From NCBI GenBank assembly GCA_036674765.1, contig JARVKI010000018.1, forward strand, positions 310,001 through 374,000: a stretch of DNA of 64,000 nt, written 5' to 3'. The notes below the pieces were generated by a model. That model was not told the DNA's origin, did not search any database, and saw nothing but the letters and a program-made list of their open reading frames with translations. Both the position numbers and the translations under genes were made by a program. This DNA comes from Seiridium cupressi. Its lineage: Eukaryota > Ascomycota > Sordariomycetes > Amphisphaeriales > Sporocadaceae. Positions 9,130-20,245 of the stretch are shown here, piece after piece. Position 1 is the stretch's first letter; every line of letters starts with the position of its first letter.

Positions 9130-11324
9130 GTGTATATCTCTACCATGCTAGACTCTGTCGGTTAACTAGTGGTTCGGGGATATGTCGACTAGGGTTGAGT
9201 GTCAGTTTTTATCTGCATGATTGAGGGCTAGTTGGCCTCTGGCCAAAAACAAAGTAGTAGAGGGCAATCGGCTGATATACCTCCCCGGACTCGAGCTTCA
9301 ATGCTTATGCCGTTGTCGATCTCGTCAACGCAGATTTAGAGTCAAATGGCTCCACGAGAGACGCTGCATCTATAACCCTAAAACCTATCCTCTTTCAGAT
9401 GGCTTGCTGTATCTCTCGTATACCCGGTCGCGACGTGATGTGATCCGGTGTGGTGTTCTAAGGAGCACGTCAGATTACGGTCGAAAATCACTTCCCCTGC
9501 CCGCGAGCTGGGGACATTTTCGTTACCAGATGCAAAGTGTGCGGTCCCGCCATACCACAATAAGCATCGGCATCTCCAGGATCTACACGTCAATTTTCCG
9601 TAATTGATTTTATTGGCGAAAGCTACATGTATGCAGAGGCGTACGTCAATAACGATAAACGAAACTTTCTTTCTGGTTTGGTATCAATTTGGCGTTTGGT
9701 TGGTAGGAATTCTCCTTGTGCGGGTGAGAAATGCACTTAATATACGAGCAAATAGGTCTTGGGAACCATTCAAATTCCATAACTTCTCATCGATTGAGGA
9801 GTTTTGGTGTTATGGGTTGAACCATTTCTCCAATCACTAATTCCACTGTGAAGAGGCTAAAGAAGCAGATGTTATTAATACAGAAACCATTTCTCTCAAT
9901 TCAATATGGTTCGGAATGGTTTTGAACTGCTCATCTATGGGCTTAACCTCGCGCAGCAGACAAATTAGTAAGAACGCCAGAGTTTCTAGTTTCGGAAATA
10001 GATTTGACTTACTTGCCGCCGATGGTCACCTCTCAAAAATCTAGATCACGATCCGCCAAGGTATACTAGTGTTAGAAGCAATCTTACTCGGAGTTTCAGA
10101 AATAGGGTGCTCAACTGCATAAGCCGTACTGTATTATCCATCGTATGACACATCTATCCTTCGGCACCGAAATTGAAGTCGAACACCATCAAGGTAGATC
10201 AGCGCTGAGGGAAGCTATACCCTGGAATCCTCTTGCAAAGGATTTTCTTGGCCGACTGGGAATTTAAGGTGGAATGCCGATACCGGCTCAAACCCAAGTC
10301 AGACCGAATGGAAACCCCTCTTATGGATCACTGAACTCAATTGAGTGTAGACATATCTGATTGTGATGGAAATGCTCTCGATAGGTCTAGCGATTAGAAT
10401 TGACTTGTCGGGGCTAGCTCTCGAAGTCAAAGTAAGCTTGCGGCACAACCAAGGTGAATAGTCAAACTTTGATTGACGTACAAACTATTCGGGAGAGTAA
10501 AGGAGCACGAGCTGCACCATTTACACAAGAACAACGAATCCACGGAGTGAAACTGTATAAGATAGGAAAGCTCAGTTAGAATCGAGTGACAGCTTCGCGT
10601 AATCTAGTCCATCGGCCTCTGGGTAGATCCTCGTCAAAACTGGATTTTGCAGGTGTGGTTGTGGAGTCTGAATGAGTCGGGCGTGGATAGAGCATCTAGA
10701 CATCTTTTGAGGTTATCGAAACACCTAGAGCGACGATTCTCTCGGCATTGTGCCGATTTCCCATGTGACGTGTCGATCCGAGGAGCGTGCCAAGCCCTGC
10801 AGCAGCGATGTGCTGAAGCTTGTATGCCAGATTGGGAACATTAGAAAGAGCTTATAAACCAAAAGCTCACGTCTTGGGACGTTAGGTATATGGGGGCACA
10901 ATATGACAGCTCATGCAAGCCTGCCTGCTGTTCGGCCACGAGATATCGTATTGCAGGGGCTGTTAATGACTCTTATTGGACCCTCGTGTTCTGCGATTAA
11001 ACATTTCTCCACCTCTTCATGCTTCGGTTCTACCCAGTAGTGGATTTCGTTCGGTCTGGGCGCTCCATACCGAGTGGCTGCCAAGTCCCGCGTCCCTTGC
11101 AGATGACATGGATGAGAGTCGCAGTGCATGCGGGAGTATTGCGGATTCCTCAATGGGCGATCCTCTCCGTCCCAAGTACTTGGCGAGCTCCATCTATTAT
11201 AAAGAAATAGATTTTATAAGAGTGCTGAATTTTCCCTAATGTGCAAACCGTGAACTGCAAGTGTATCGGCCATCGGACTCTATTACAGAGATTCCCTACG
11301 ATCTTTAGCGCCATACTTTCAAAA
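9130..11324. other. Gene-poor stretch, nothing recognised
   Basis: About 2.2 kb without a supportable gene. The ORF at 9221-9607 has a biased, Arg/Ser-rich composition and no family signature. No tRNA or long repeat is seen. It may contain degenerate sequence and the promoter of the FMN dehydrogenase at 11325. Confidence 0.5.
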
Positions 11325-12748
11325 ATGCGGTCAACTCTTCTAGCTTTCACACTGCTTGGTGCAGCTCTGGGAGAGCGCCCGTTCATAAACGAGCCAGACA
11401 CTGGGTGAGCGGAATCGAATACCAGTCCGACGAAACTTGCCTTTGACTGACCAGACCTGAAGTATTGATGATGTGTTTGGCGATGTTCCTGCCGGAGAGT
11501 TAATCCCTCTCGAAGGCATTGTCGGTCTTCCAGATTTCGAATACGCAGCGCGGAAAGCGATGAGCATCGACAATTATACCTATTACCGCAACGGTGCAGG
11601 AGGTGAATGGTCGTACCGAAATAACCTTGAGATCCACGACAAGTTTCCTCTCAAGCCGAGAATGATGATCGACATCACCAATGTTGAGTCGACACTACCG
11701 TAAGTCTGCTCTGTCCATAAGCTGTTCACTTCGCCCGACTTACCTTGTGGTGAAGTACCACAATCTTGGGTCACAATGTCTCAGCACCTTTCTTCATCTC
11801 ACCATGCTCCCGGGGGGCGTATGGCAATCCAGAAGGAGCAGAGAGGGGCCTCATCGAGGGTGCCGCAGCCAAGAACATTCTATACATGGTATGCTTGACC
11901 TGGGCTGCGATTAGTGTAATCAATGCTAACAATCTTAGGCTGCATTCTATGCCAACCTGGATATAGAACAGATCGGAGAGATTGCTTCGGATAACCAAAC
12001 CTTCTTCCGCCAAGTATATCTCGATCAAAACAACACCGCTACACAGGAGGTTTTCGACAAGGCGGCTGCGGCTGGAGCAAAGGCTATTGTATATACCGTC
12101 GACAGTCCTGCTAATGGTGTCCGTCACCGCGCCGCTCGGTACGGCGTTGGCTCAGCCGACTCAAGTTACTCCTACATCACTGTAAGCAAGAAACGTCTAG
12201 CTAATTGTGAAAGCGCTTTCCTAAGCTAATAATGTGCTCCAGTGGGATGAGTACCAGCGCCTCAAGGGTATGACCGAACTGCCCATCATCATCAAGGGCA
12301 TTCAAACCGTCGAGGACGCACAAGAAGCCGTCGCCCAAAACGTCGACGCAATTTACCTCTCGAATCATGGTGGCCGCCAGGTCGATGGTGTACGATCCCC
12401 ATTAGAGGTCGCATTAGAAATCCATAACCAAGCTCCGGAGGTGTTTTCCCAGATCGAAGTCTACGCAGATGGCGGTGTTCGCTACGGAACAGATGCTCTC
12501 AGGCTATTGTCCCTCGGCGTTCGCGCCGTCGGTCTTGGACGTCCCTTCATGTACGCCAACGTTTACGGCCGTGAAGGTGTCGAGAAGGCCATTGATATAC
12601 TTAAGCAGGAGCTCGCTTGGGATGCTGGCAACAGCGGCGTTGCTGATTTGAAAAACATCAGTCCCAACATCGTAAGTCTTCCTCCCTTCGAGTGTATTGC
12701 GAACTACTGCCTGACAAGTTTATGAAATAGGTCCAGTGGTCGACATGA
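11325..12748 (+). CDS. FMN-dependent alpha-hydroxy-acid dehydrogenase/oxidase with signal-peptide-like N-terminus
   Basis: Six exons: 11325-11404, 11463-11699, 11756-11888, 11939-12181, 12243-12671 and 12731-12748 (introns of 50-61 nt), giving 379 aa. Family features: YTYYRNGAGGEWSYRNN near the N-terminus, TVDSP, the FMN-binding lysine in PIIIKGI (about 249), the active-site histidine in SNHGGRQVDG (about 273), and ADGGVRYGTDALR with LGRPF for FMN phosphate binding. These enzymes oxidise 2-hydroxy acids such as lactate or glycolate to 2-oxo acids. No heme-binding cytochrome b5 domain is present, so it is not a full flavocytochrome b2. The first residues, MRSTLLAFTLLGAALG, look like a secretion signal, unusual for an enzyme family that mostly works in peroxisomes or mitochondria. 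The final exon codes for only a few residues (VQWST). Confidence 0.88.
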
Positions 12749-15097
12749 TGATTTGGTAGACATTGGTATATTTGCTGTTTGTTAGCATATATAGAAAGGT
12801 ATTGCCGCAAGGGCTCAGCATCGAACACCGATGGGTTGGTTTCGGTGGCAGGATCATGTCACCCATTTGTTGTATACTCGCTCGAGCTGGATAAGAGCCA
12901 GCTCCAATTGTATAAAAAGCCGTCATATATGTCTTATAGCCGGCGTTGATGGTAATATGACTGATTGCATGTGAATGAATCGTACCCTGAATTAAGTCAT
13001 GGATCTGACCGCTCGCCCGAGCTTACGACTGTATGAATCCAGAGAGACGCGCCGCAGCCGACTCAAATCCCACCACGAGCAGCGGTATCAAATGAACATA
13101 GGAGTGTTGACCACGATCGCTAGGTAGAAAAACGTCAACACGAGCTGGGGGAAAACAAATCGCATTCGACAATGCTAATATCGAACGTGATCCTTGTCAC
13201 AGGTACCTGTCAGCCATGGAGCTGGACCGACTCGGCTATGCACAGCTGGTGGATAAGATCCACAGGCTTATCAGCGCTGTCCATCGGGGATAACCAAGTA
13301 AAAGCGCGTGTAGTTCCCAGAATGGCAATTGTGCCAGTATCATTAGCGAAGAACGATCGTGCGTGTCTGGTGTCGTCCTATCTTCTTTAGTGGGACCTCG
13401 ACATTTCCGGAAGCTGAGTCTCGAGTATGACGTATCTGGCTCCTGTCTGGGCCATGGCAATCTCTATTCGGATATCGCTTGAGAGCTCCAAAGGGGTTAA
13501 TCAAATTGAAGCTCAATCGGACACTGCAACCTTGCATCTGGCCACTCGTACGAGGTGTGGATCGCGTTGGAGGTTCCATCTGGCTGGGCGCGTATCGTGG
13601 CCACAACATGTTCGGGTTCTGTCAAGTCTTCATTGCCAATGGTTCTGAGATGGTTGACCGAGAACACTCTCTCCTATGTTTCAGCCGTATGGTGGTCGAA
13701 ATTGATAGGAACAGTCTCGGATCTCAAATAAAACCTCCGGGCGCTAGATCGCACAACTACCGCCAACCTGCGGGCATACCTAGGTAACTCTAGTCCCACA
13801 ATTTAGAGTTACATTGCAAGGGGAACTTGACAAGAAGCCAAGCTTAATTTAGGTGGAAAGCGCTTCTAAATTGTAAGGAGAAATCCCCCCTCAAGTCAGT
13901 GAATGCCCAGACCGAGACTGGGCCTTGGTCCGCTGTCCAGGGTTCTGTCCTAGAAAGCTAGCACGTGGATGGTTATGAGAATGATGTAGATGGAACAGCG
14001 TCGCAATATGCGAGAAACATTCTGACCAGGGTGAATGCGACAGACCGTGCTATAACCATAGGGAGAGATATTCTACGGATCATTCATGCGTTGCGGTATG
14101 GACTTCGTACCAGAGCCAATGCACACCATGTATGTGTTGGTCCGGGGAGAAATGAATTTGGGAAGAAACAACAGGTGGATGAGTATGCTGCTACACGCAC
14201 TGAAAAATGCGAATCTGTTTTTAGCCTGCTTAGATGATCTGTCTGCAAGATCCCTCGCTAACAGGTGCACTACGCCTTCCAGCACACATGCCGTATTTGC
14301 TAGATATCTGGCTGGAGACATTTGCTCTGCAGAGGTAATGTCGCAGTTTGACGATTGTCTACCGCTCGGCTGGTATTGTTCGCATTCAGCATGATTGCTT
14401 GCTCACCGTTTTCACTTCCATCCATCGTCAGAGGGAAGCTTACCCGAGACGTGATGCCCAACACATAGGGTTCCTCGAGAGCAGTACGTTCCATGACTCT
14501 TCATGACAAAAGTGGAATGTCTGAGGCTGTGGTTGAATCGAAGAGCGGCGCTTGATCTTATGGTGCAGTTAATGTCAAACTCGTGGGGCTATATTGCTTA
14601 ACTGCAGCTAAGAAATTTGTATATCCGTTGGAATGTGTGGTTATGCTTATATCCATGCATATCGCGCATTTGCCCCGCGCTACCCCGCGCCCCCCAACAA
14701 GTCCCAGGCCCAGCTTAGCCCACGATCGCGTGGCTCTCATGACGTCGTTCGCGGTTGACGTCAAAATACGTATCAGGCACACGCTTTCTTTGCTCACAGC
14801 CTCCTATTCCTGCTTTTCAGCCTTGAAACTGGCCCACCGATCCATTGTCAAGTCTGCCACGAGCTGTCTCCCGAGCATCTTTGGCGTCCGAACCTTTCAT
14901 AAATACTACCCCTTGAACTAACTAGTGGAACTGTTCTCCCTTCACAGATTTCCGATACATCCGCCGATCAGACCATCGACCGCCCTACTACCCTCACCCT
15001 GACCAGATCTTGCCAGGTCATTCGCCAGATCGTTGGTCCCTGCAGCGTTCCATACCCAGTCTGCACCGTACGATAAGGAGATACGTCAACCCAAAAA
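12749..15097. other. Gene-poor stretch with one unrecognised relic
   Basis: About 2.35 kb between the FMN dehydrogenase and the oxysterol-binding protein. No intact gene is supported. A protein-like minus-strand reading at about 13390-13735 is listed separately. A purine/pyrimidine-biased stretch around 14680-14710 is rich in CCCCGCG-type sequence without obvious function. Confidence 0.5.
13390..13735 (-). pseudogene. Unrecognised gene relic
   Basis: Minus-strand reading of 13735 down to a stop at 13499-13497 gives a protein-like sequence (ETVPINFDHHTAET, stop, ERVFSVNHLRTIGNEDL, then EPEHVVATIRAQPDGT and SYEWPDARLQCPIEL). A second frame below it (13495 to about 13390) gives LELSSDIRIEIAMAQTGARY. 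The residue mix and segment lengths look like former coding sequence with one in-frame TAG and one frameshift. I do not recognise the family, and the call rests only on protein-like composition. Confidence 0.3.
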
Positions 15098-16486
15098 ATG
15101 TCCGAGGGTCAACAGACACTCAACCCACAGGCCTCTGGAGCCGGTTGGACGTCGTTCATAAAGGTACAATGCCATCTCTTCAACCATGTCGCCCTTATAT
15201 CGATGAGATGTTCATAAGACTAACAAATATCTGCACGTAGTCCATCGCTTCCTTCAACGGCGATCTCGCCTCCCTCACAGCCCCGCCCTTTATCCTCTCA
15301 TCGACCAGTCTTACCGAGTTCAGCTCATACTGGTGCGAACACCCTGCAGTATTTGCCGCACCTTCGAAAGAACCCGACGCTGCCAAGAGAGCCCTTCTGG
15401 TACTGAAATGGTTTTTGACAACCCTGAAGCAGCAATATGCTAGCAGGAGTGAACAATACGGAAATGAGAAGAAGCCGCTCAATCCCTTCCTAGGAGAACT
15501 TTTCTTGGGGTCGTGGGAAGATGATGCTGGCGTCACTGACCTTATCAGCGAGCAGGTCAGGTAAGCAATTAGCGTGTGATTCACGTTGGAAGAAGGTTGG
15601 GGTTAACATATGTCGCAGTCATCATCCACCCGCGACCGCCTACAGCATTACCAATGACAAATCCGGAGTACATCTTGAGGGCTTCAATGCTCAGAAGGCC
15701 TCCTTCTCCAAGACGATCAATATCAAGCAGGTCGGCCACGCGCTTTTGAGCGTCCCCAACCCTTCAAAGCCAGGTGACAAAGACACCTATCTTATCACTC
15801 TTCCCTCCTTGCACGTGGAAGGCCTTCTCTTTGGATCCCCTTTTATAGAGTTGGACGGTGCGTCGTACATCACCAGCTCGACCGGCTTCTCTGCCAAGAT
15901 CGACTACAGTGGTAAGGGGTGGCTTAGCGGCAAGAAGAACTCATTCACTGCAACATTATACCCAACTGGCAAGGAAAAGGAGGTCATCTACAATGTCTCG
16001 GGCCAGTGGACCAAGGCATTTGAGATCCACACCGGCGCCGCCAAGCATAACGGTAGCAGCAACCTGGTTGAATCTTGGGACCCATCCTCTTTCCCTACCA
16101 GCAAGCTCAAAGTTGCTCCTATCGATAAACAGCACCCGCTAGAGTCGCGTCGCGCATGGGGCAACATTGCTAAGGGTATCGCCAAAGGAGATATGGACTA
16201 TGTTGGAAAGGAAAAGACCAAGATCGAACAAGCGCAGCGTGCCATGCGTAAGAAGGAGCAAGAAGAAGGCCGCACTTGGGAACGTCGATTCTTCAACGCG
16301 GTTCCGGGGGGTTCTGATGCAGCCCTCAAACTTCTCGCCGCAAAGGCTGGTCTCAATGAGAGCGGTGATGCTGACAAGACCGGTGGACTATGGCGGTACG
16401 ATTCGGCCAAAGCCGAGAAGGCCAAGGCACAGGAGCTGAGTGAAGAGCAGAAGGCCAAACTGGCCGCCGAGTTGTTAGGACAGTAG
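15098..16486 (+). CDS. Oxysterol-binding protein, Kes1/Osh4 type
   Basis: Three exons: 15098-15163, 15241-15560 and 15619-16486 (introns of 77 and 58 nt), giving 417 aa, close to the length of yeast Kes1. The OSBP signature EQVSHHPP (126-133) is split by the second intron after EQV and is restored exactly by splicing, which fixes the junction. Other family features are LNPFLGELF before the signature, and near the end basic, helical segments typical of the C-terminus of short OSBPs. There is no PH or FFAT region, as in Kes1/Osh4. The known family role is non-vesicular exchange of sterol and PI4P between membranes, cytosolic with Golgi association. The gene has no obvious functional link to its neighbours. 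Confidence 0.93.
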
Positions 16487-17445
16487 TTGTCTGTGTAACG
16501 CATGCCACAAGGTGTAATGAAGGAAGTACACTTACTAGATGAGACAAGCAACAAATCACTTAATGTACACGTAGCGATGAGAAGTCCAGGCGCGATGTGC
16601 TGTCAACGGAATCGGTGTAGAAAGGCACGACCATGTGTCAGAAGGCCTACCTTGGCCATCTCAGAAGTAATAACGTGGTTATCAAATTACATATGTATTT
16701 TTTAGGTTTTTGGTGTCAAAGTCATGAGCCTCTGCTCAGACGGCCATTGTCGTTTATATGCTAAGCACCACGGAGAGGGGATTCACTTACACTATTCCCC
16801 TAGTTCTCTCTTACCCCATACAGCTCAAATGGTTTCCATGATGCATTCGATGTTGGTCGTCTAGTTATATGCCCTCGGCAGGATGCCCTTGAAATTCCTC
16901 ATCAATAGCCCTTTACGGCATTAATTCACGCATTCCCTACACTACATTAGATACTTTGGTTCCAAATTCCCCAACATCTGGACCAGTTTCTCTTCAGTCG
17001 CATAAAAATATGTTGTCCTCGAGATGTGAAACAAGACTTCACATCATAAACTTGTTATCCCAAGTTTCTGATAACAGGGCTAGTCCTGTCAATCAGTTCA
17101 TCCTAGGGAAAAATAAATTGATAAAACATCCGTACCTTCTGGATTTCGGGCGACATCAAATAGGTCTAGATCTGTTATATCTTGAAATTTGGCAATTTTG
17201 GGATTCCGTTGGGTGTAGCGACAACGACTAGACTAAAAGGTCAATTCAACCATGGTTTTGAAACTAGGGCACAGATTTGTCATGAATGATCACAGTGTAA
17301 TTTATGTGCCATGTTACGAATTCTAAGCTGCGTTTCGAAGGTAGTCCAATCGTTTCAGACGACATACCAGAGAAAAAAAAAAAAAAAAAAAAAAAAACTT
17401 CTTGAAACTTGATGGCTCAGCCAATATTTCAGGACAAATCCAAAT
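16487..17445. other. Convergent intergenic region with an A25 tract
   Basis: 3' flanks of the OSBP gene (plus) and the AAA ATPase (minus). It contains an uninterrupted run of 25 A at 17373-17397, about 70 bp downstream of the ATPase stop on that gene's strand, where it reads as poly-T. No gene is seen. Confidence 0.6.
17373..17397. repeat. A25 homopolymer
   Basis: Twenty-five consecutive A between two convergent genes, about 50-75 bp beyond the stop of the AAA ATPase. Its length in the assembly may be imprecise. Possible origins are slippage or a retroposed tail, but no target-site duplication was noticed. Confidence 0.9.
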
Positions 17446-18996
17446 TTAGACTGAGTCCGCTATAACCGCAGCTCGACCCGGTCTCCCACCACGGTTAACT
17501 GGCTTCTTGGCAGCCTCACTTCCGGCATGCTCCATTTCGTCGAGAAAAAGCTTGGCTTGCGACTTGATGATACCAAGCAACTCATTTCCCTGGAGAGACG
17601 CCGGAATTTTGATCTCGGGTAGAGCCTTGACGGACACCGGAGATGGCTTGCTTTCATCCTGGGGCTTTTCCGAGTCGTCTGGATTTCCCTCATTAACGGC
17701 AGAGTCCCTGTCAACCACGACAGCATCCGAAGTCGACGTCGCATCGCTGCCCTCGGCCTCGTCAGCATCTTCGGAGCTGACACCACGAGCAAGCAACAGA
17801 AGGGAAGTGACGAATAGTTCTTTCAAGTAGGCGAAACTGTAACCCTCTGTGAGCTTGGCGATAATTGGACAGATCGCATCCGGGAAGTCCACCATCTTAG
17901 AGCCTTCAAATTTCTGCCGCCAATAGCGCGAGTATGCGACACGCTCATCTTCGCCGGGAATCTGGAAATGGTATTTACGATCGAAACGGCTGGGACGTTT
18001 TGTGACCGAAGGGTCCAGTCGATCGATATGGTTTGTCGAGCCGACCATGAGAATGCCATCATTACTTTCGAGCCCGTCAACCTCGTTGAGGAAGTAGCTT
18101 CGCGTCTCGTCCGTGACAAGGCTGTCCAAGTCCTCGAAAATGAGGAGGCATGGCGCCATGCGACGAGCGTTGCGGAAGATCTGCTGAAGGGACCACTTCG
18201 GACCGGAACAAGCATCCAGCGACTTGACGTACAGAGAGTGGACAGGGTGCGGTCGTGAGGCAAGCGAGTTGATCAACGCTTTGATCGAGATGGTCTTGCC
18301 GTTGCCAGGAACTCCATGCAAGATGACGCCGCGCTTCCAAGGGACTCTGAAGTTCTGGTACATCTCCTGGCTGTCGAAGAAGCCTTGGACGTCCTGGATA
18401 AGCTTGGACTTCATGACGGGGTCGAGGATCACGTCGTCCCATGAAGCGTCCTGTACACTTTTCCACAGTTGCTTATTCTTGGTCCACTGCGAGTTGTCGA
18501 AGACCCATATTTCCTCATGGAGCTCCTTAGTCCACTCGCCCGAAGCGACCAGCAGAGCATCAGTCTGCTCATGATGACCATCATGAACAAGCTCAGGCGT
18601 GTTTGGGGCCAGAATATAGAATAGTCTGGTGGGACTGGAAAAAGTATCACAGTAAAGAATCTCGTACAGAACGAATTCGTAGCTCTCCCACTGATAACAC
18701 CAACGACCGAAACTCACGACATCCTCTGGCTTGCCTGTTGCCGCTCCCAGTCTAGTTGCAGGTGCCTCGTAGGCTCGGGTTGCATCGTAGCCATCTTCAA
18801 CCTGTTGGCTGGCTGTGGCATGACCAGCACGAGCGAATGCAATCAAGTCACACTTGGATGGATCTGTGCGTGTGACATGGTGGTTGGGGTGTGCTTTGCG
18901 AAGGATCTCGAGTGTCACGAAGTCCGTATCAACCCTTTGGAGACCCTTGTGGTCTTTCCAAGCGGCAAAGGTCTGTTCATGGCTTGAGGACTCCAT
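17446..18996 (-). CDS. AAA ATPase, intronless, fungal type
   Basis: A single open frame of 516 aa. The AAA module lies around residues 180-390: Walker A GVPGNGKT (228-235), Walker B LLIFEDLDSL (284-293), sensor 1 VGSTNH, and RPSRFDRKY, which holds the arginine-finger region. The N-terminal 180 residues have no recognised domain, and no transmembrane segment like that of BCS1 is seen. After the ATPase core comes a Ser/Asp/Glu-rich low-complexity region (about 420-465) and a helical tail. Such proteins are common in fungi as uncharacterised AAA ATPases, presumably remodelling a protein substrate; the partner is unknown. A TATA-like sequence lies about 86 bp upstream of the ATG. Confidence 0.85.
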   Translation of the reverse strand: MESSSHEQTFAAWKDHKGLQRVDTDFVTLEILRKAHPNHHVTRTDPSKCDLIAFARAGHATASQQVEDGYDATRAYEAPATRLGAATGKPEDVVSFGRWCYQWESYEFVLYEILYCDTFSSPTRLFYILAPNTPELVHDGHHEQTDALLVASGEWTKELHEEIWVFDNSQWTKNKQLWKSVQDASWDDVILDPVMKSKLIQDVQGFFDSQEMYQNFRVPWKRGVILHGVPGNGKTISIKALINSLASRPHPVHSLYVKSLDACSGPKWSLQQIFRNARRMAPCLLIFEDLDSLVTDETRSYFLNEVDGLESNDGILMVGSTNHIDRLDPSVTKRPSRFDRKYHFQIPGEDERVAYSRYWRQKFEGSKMVDFPDAICPIIAKLTEGYSFAYLKELFVTSLLLLARGVSSEDADEAEGSDATSTSDAVVVDRDSAVNEGNPDDSEKPQDESKPSPVSVKALPEIKIPASLQGNELLGIIKSQAKLFLDEMEHAGSEAAKKPVNRGGRPGRAAVIADSV

Positions 18997-20245
18997 CTTG
19001 GTTTATGGGGGATGTGCTGAGAGTATGGTGAACGATGTCTTGAGAAATTTACTGAAAGATTATCGATCGTCCGACGACTGGTATTTATACACATAAAATC
19101 TCGGCATGGCTGCCATATCAGCCTGGCCTGTGCGACACAGGTGATGTGATATATGGTTGCGTAGCCACCAAAGCTGCTGCCTGACAACATTTTGGGATAT
19201 CATACTCTGGTCGCCTGCCATGACTGGCCTGTTGCATGATATCAGCCTATGAGACAGTAGGTGAAGATGCACTGGACCCAAGGGTTGTCCATCCTAATAG
19301 GTCTGCGACGCTAAGCCAGAAACCATGCTCTGCAGCGCTAGTTGCAATGCCAGTATGGCTGCATGGCTGCATGATGGGCTTGGCTTATACACCAATGAGA
19401 GCCCGGGCATGCCGGCAAAACCACCTCGATCCCTGCGCTTACATCTTCGCAGCAGGCTGGCAAGGCAAAGCTGCAGGTCGTGTAAAGTGCTCCCTTGAAT
19501 CTGGTGAGTATTGCCAGGCTGCGCCGAGGCCTTGACATACAACCTCGTCGATCACTTGCACTCAGCCTCATGGCGACAAGGCAGCATAGCAGTCACGTTT
19601 ACGTACCAACAACGAGGACGGGTTGCCTTAGAAGACTCTCGGGAGTACTTCATACTTTATATGTCGTATTATAACGGCAAAAAGGGGTTTTTTCCCCTCT
19701 TTTTTAAAAAAAAGAAAGAAAAGAAAAAGGAGAGAAATCTGGAGTTCCATTTATCTAACAGAATCAAAACTGAATGAATATCCAGAGGATTCCCTCCGAT
19801 CATTTTATGAAATGATTACTTTGCGGCTCCAGGGCAGGCAGTCTGCAATTGCAGACCCATCTCATAACTCCGGGGGCTCGTTCTAATTCAGAAACAACAG
19901 GTCCCCACAGGTACAACCGTCAACCCATTCATAATTAATGGCTTCATAACCCCGAGTCGTATCCCAGTAGTCTCCCTTTCAATGTTTCGCAGCTTTCATA
20001 TCGGGGACAGTGCATTTCAGCCTGCCGTCAAGGTTTGCGTTATAAATAAGCAGTCCTCAAGCGACTGTTTGTAGCAGGATATCCGCCGATCTAGGAAATT
20101 GACCCGCGTAACTGACCAGGCGTACTCACGAACAAGAGACACGTTTCTCACGGATTTTACTGCTTGGCCAAGGCGTGGACACAGCTTCATCGTATTGCCA
20201 TTAAAATTTACCATTCAGACCAAAAGCCCCCCCCGGCATATCTAG
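18997..20245. other. Intergenic, nothing recognised
   Basis: 5' region of the AAA ATPase followed by spacer. It includes an A/G-rich low-complexity patch at about 19707-19735 and a run of eight C at 20227-20234. No gene or RNA recognised. Confidence 0.5.
19082..19089 (-). promoter_or_regulatory. TATA-like box of the AAA ATPase
   Basis: Minus-strand TATAAATA, roughly 86 bp upstream of the ATG at 18996, a normal TATA-to-start distance for a fungal gene. Position and sequence only; no start site is known. Confidence 0.4.
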
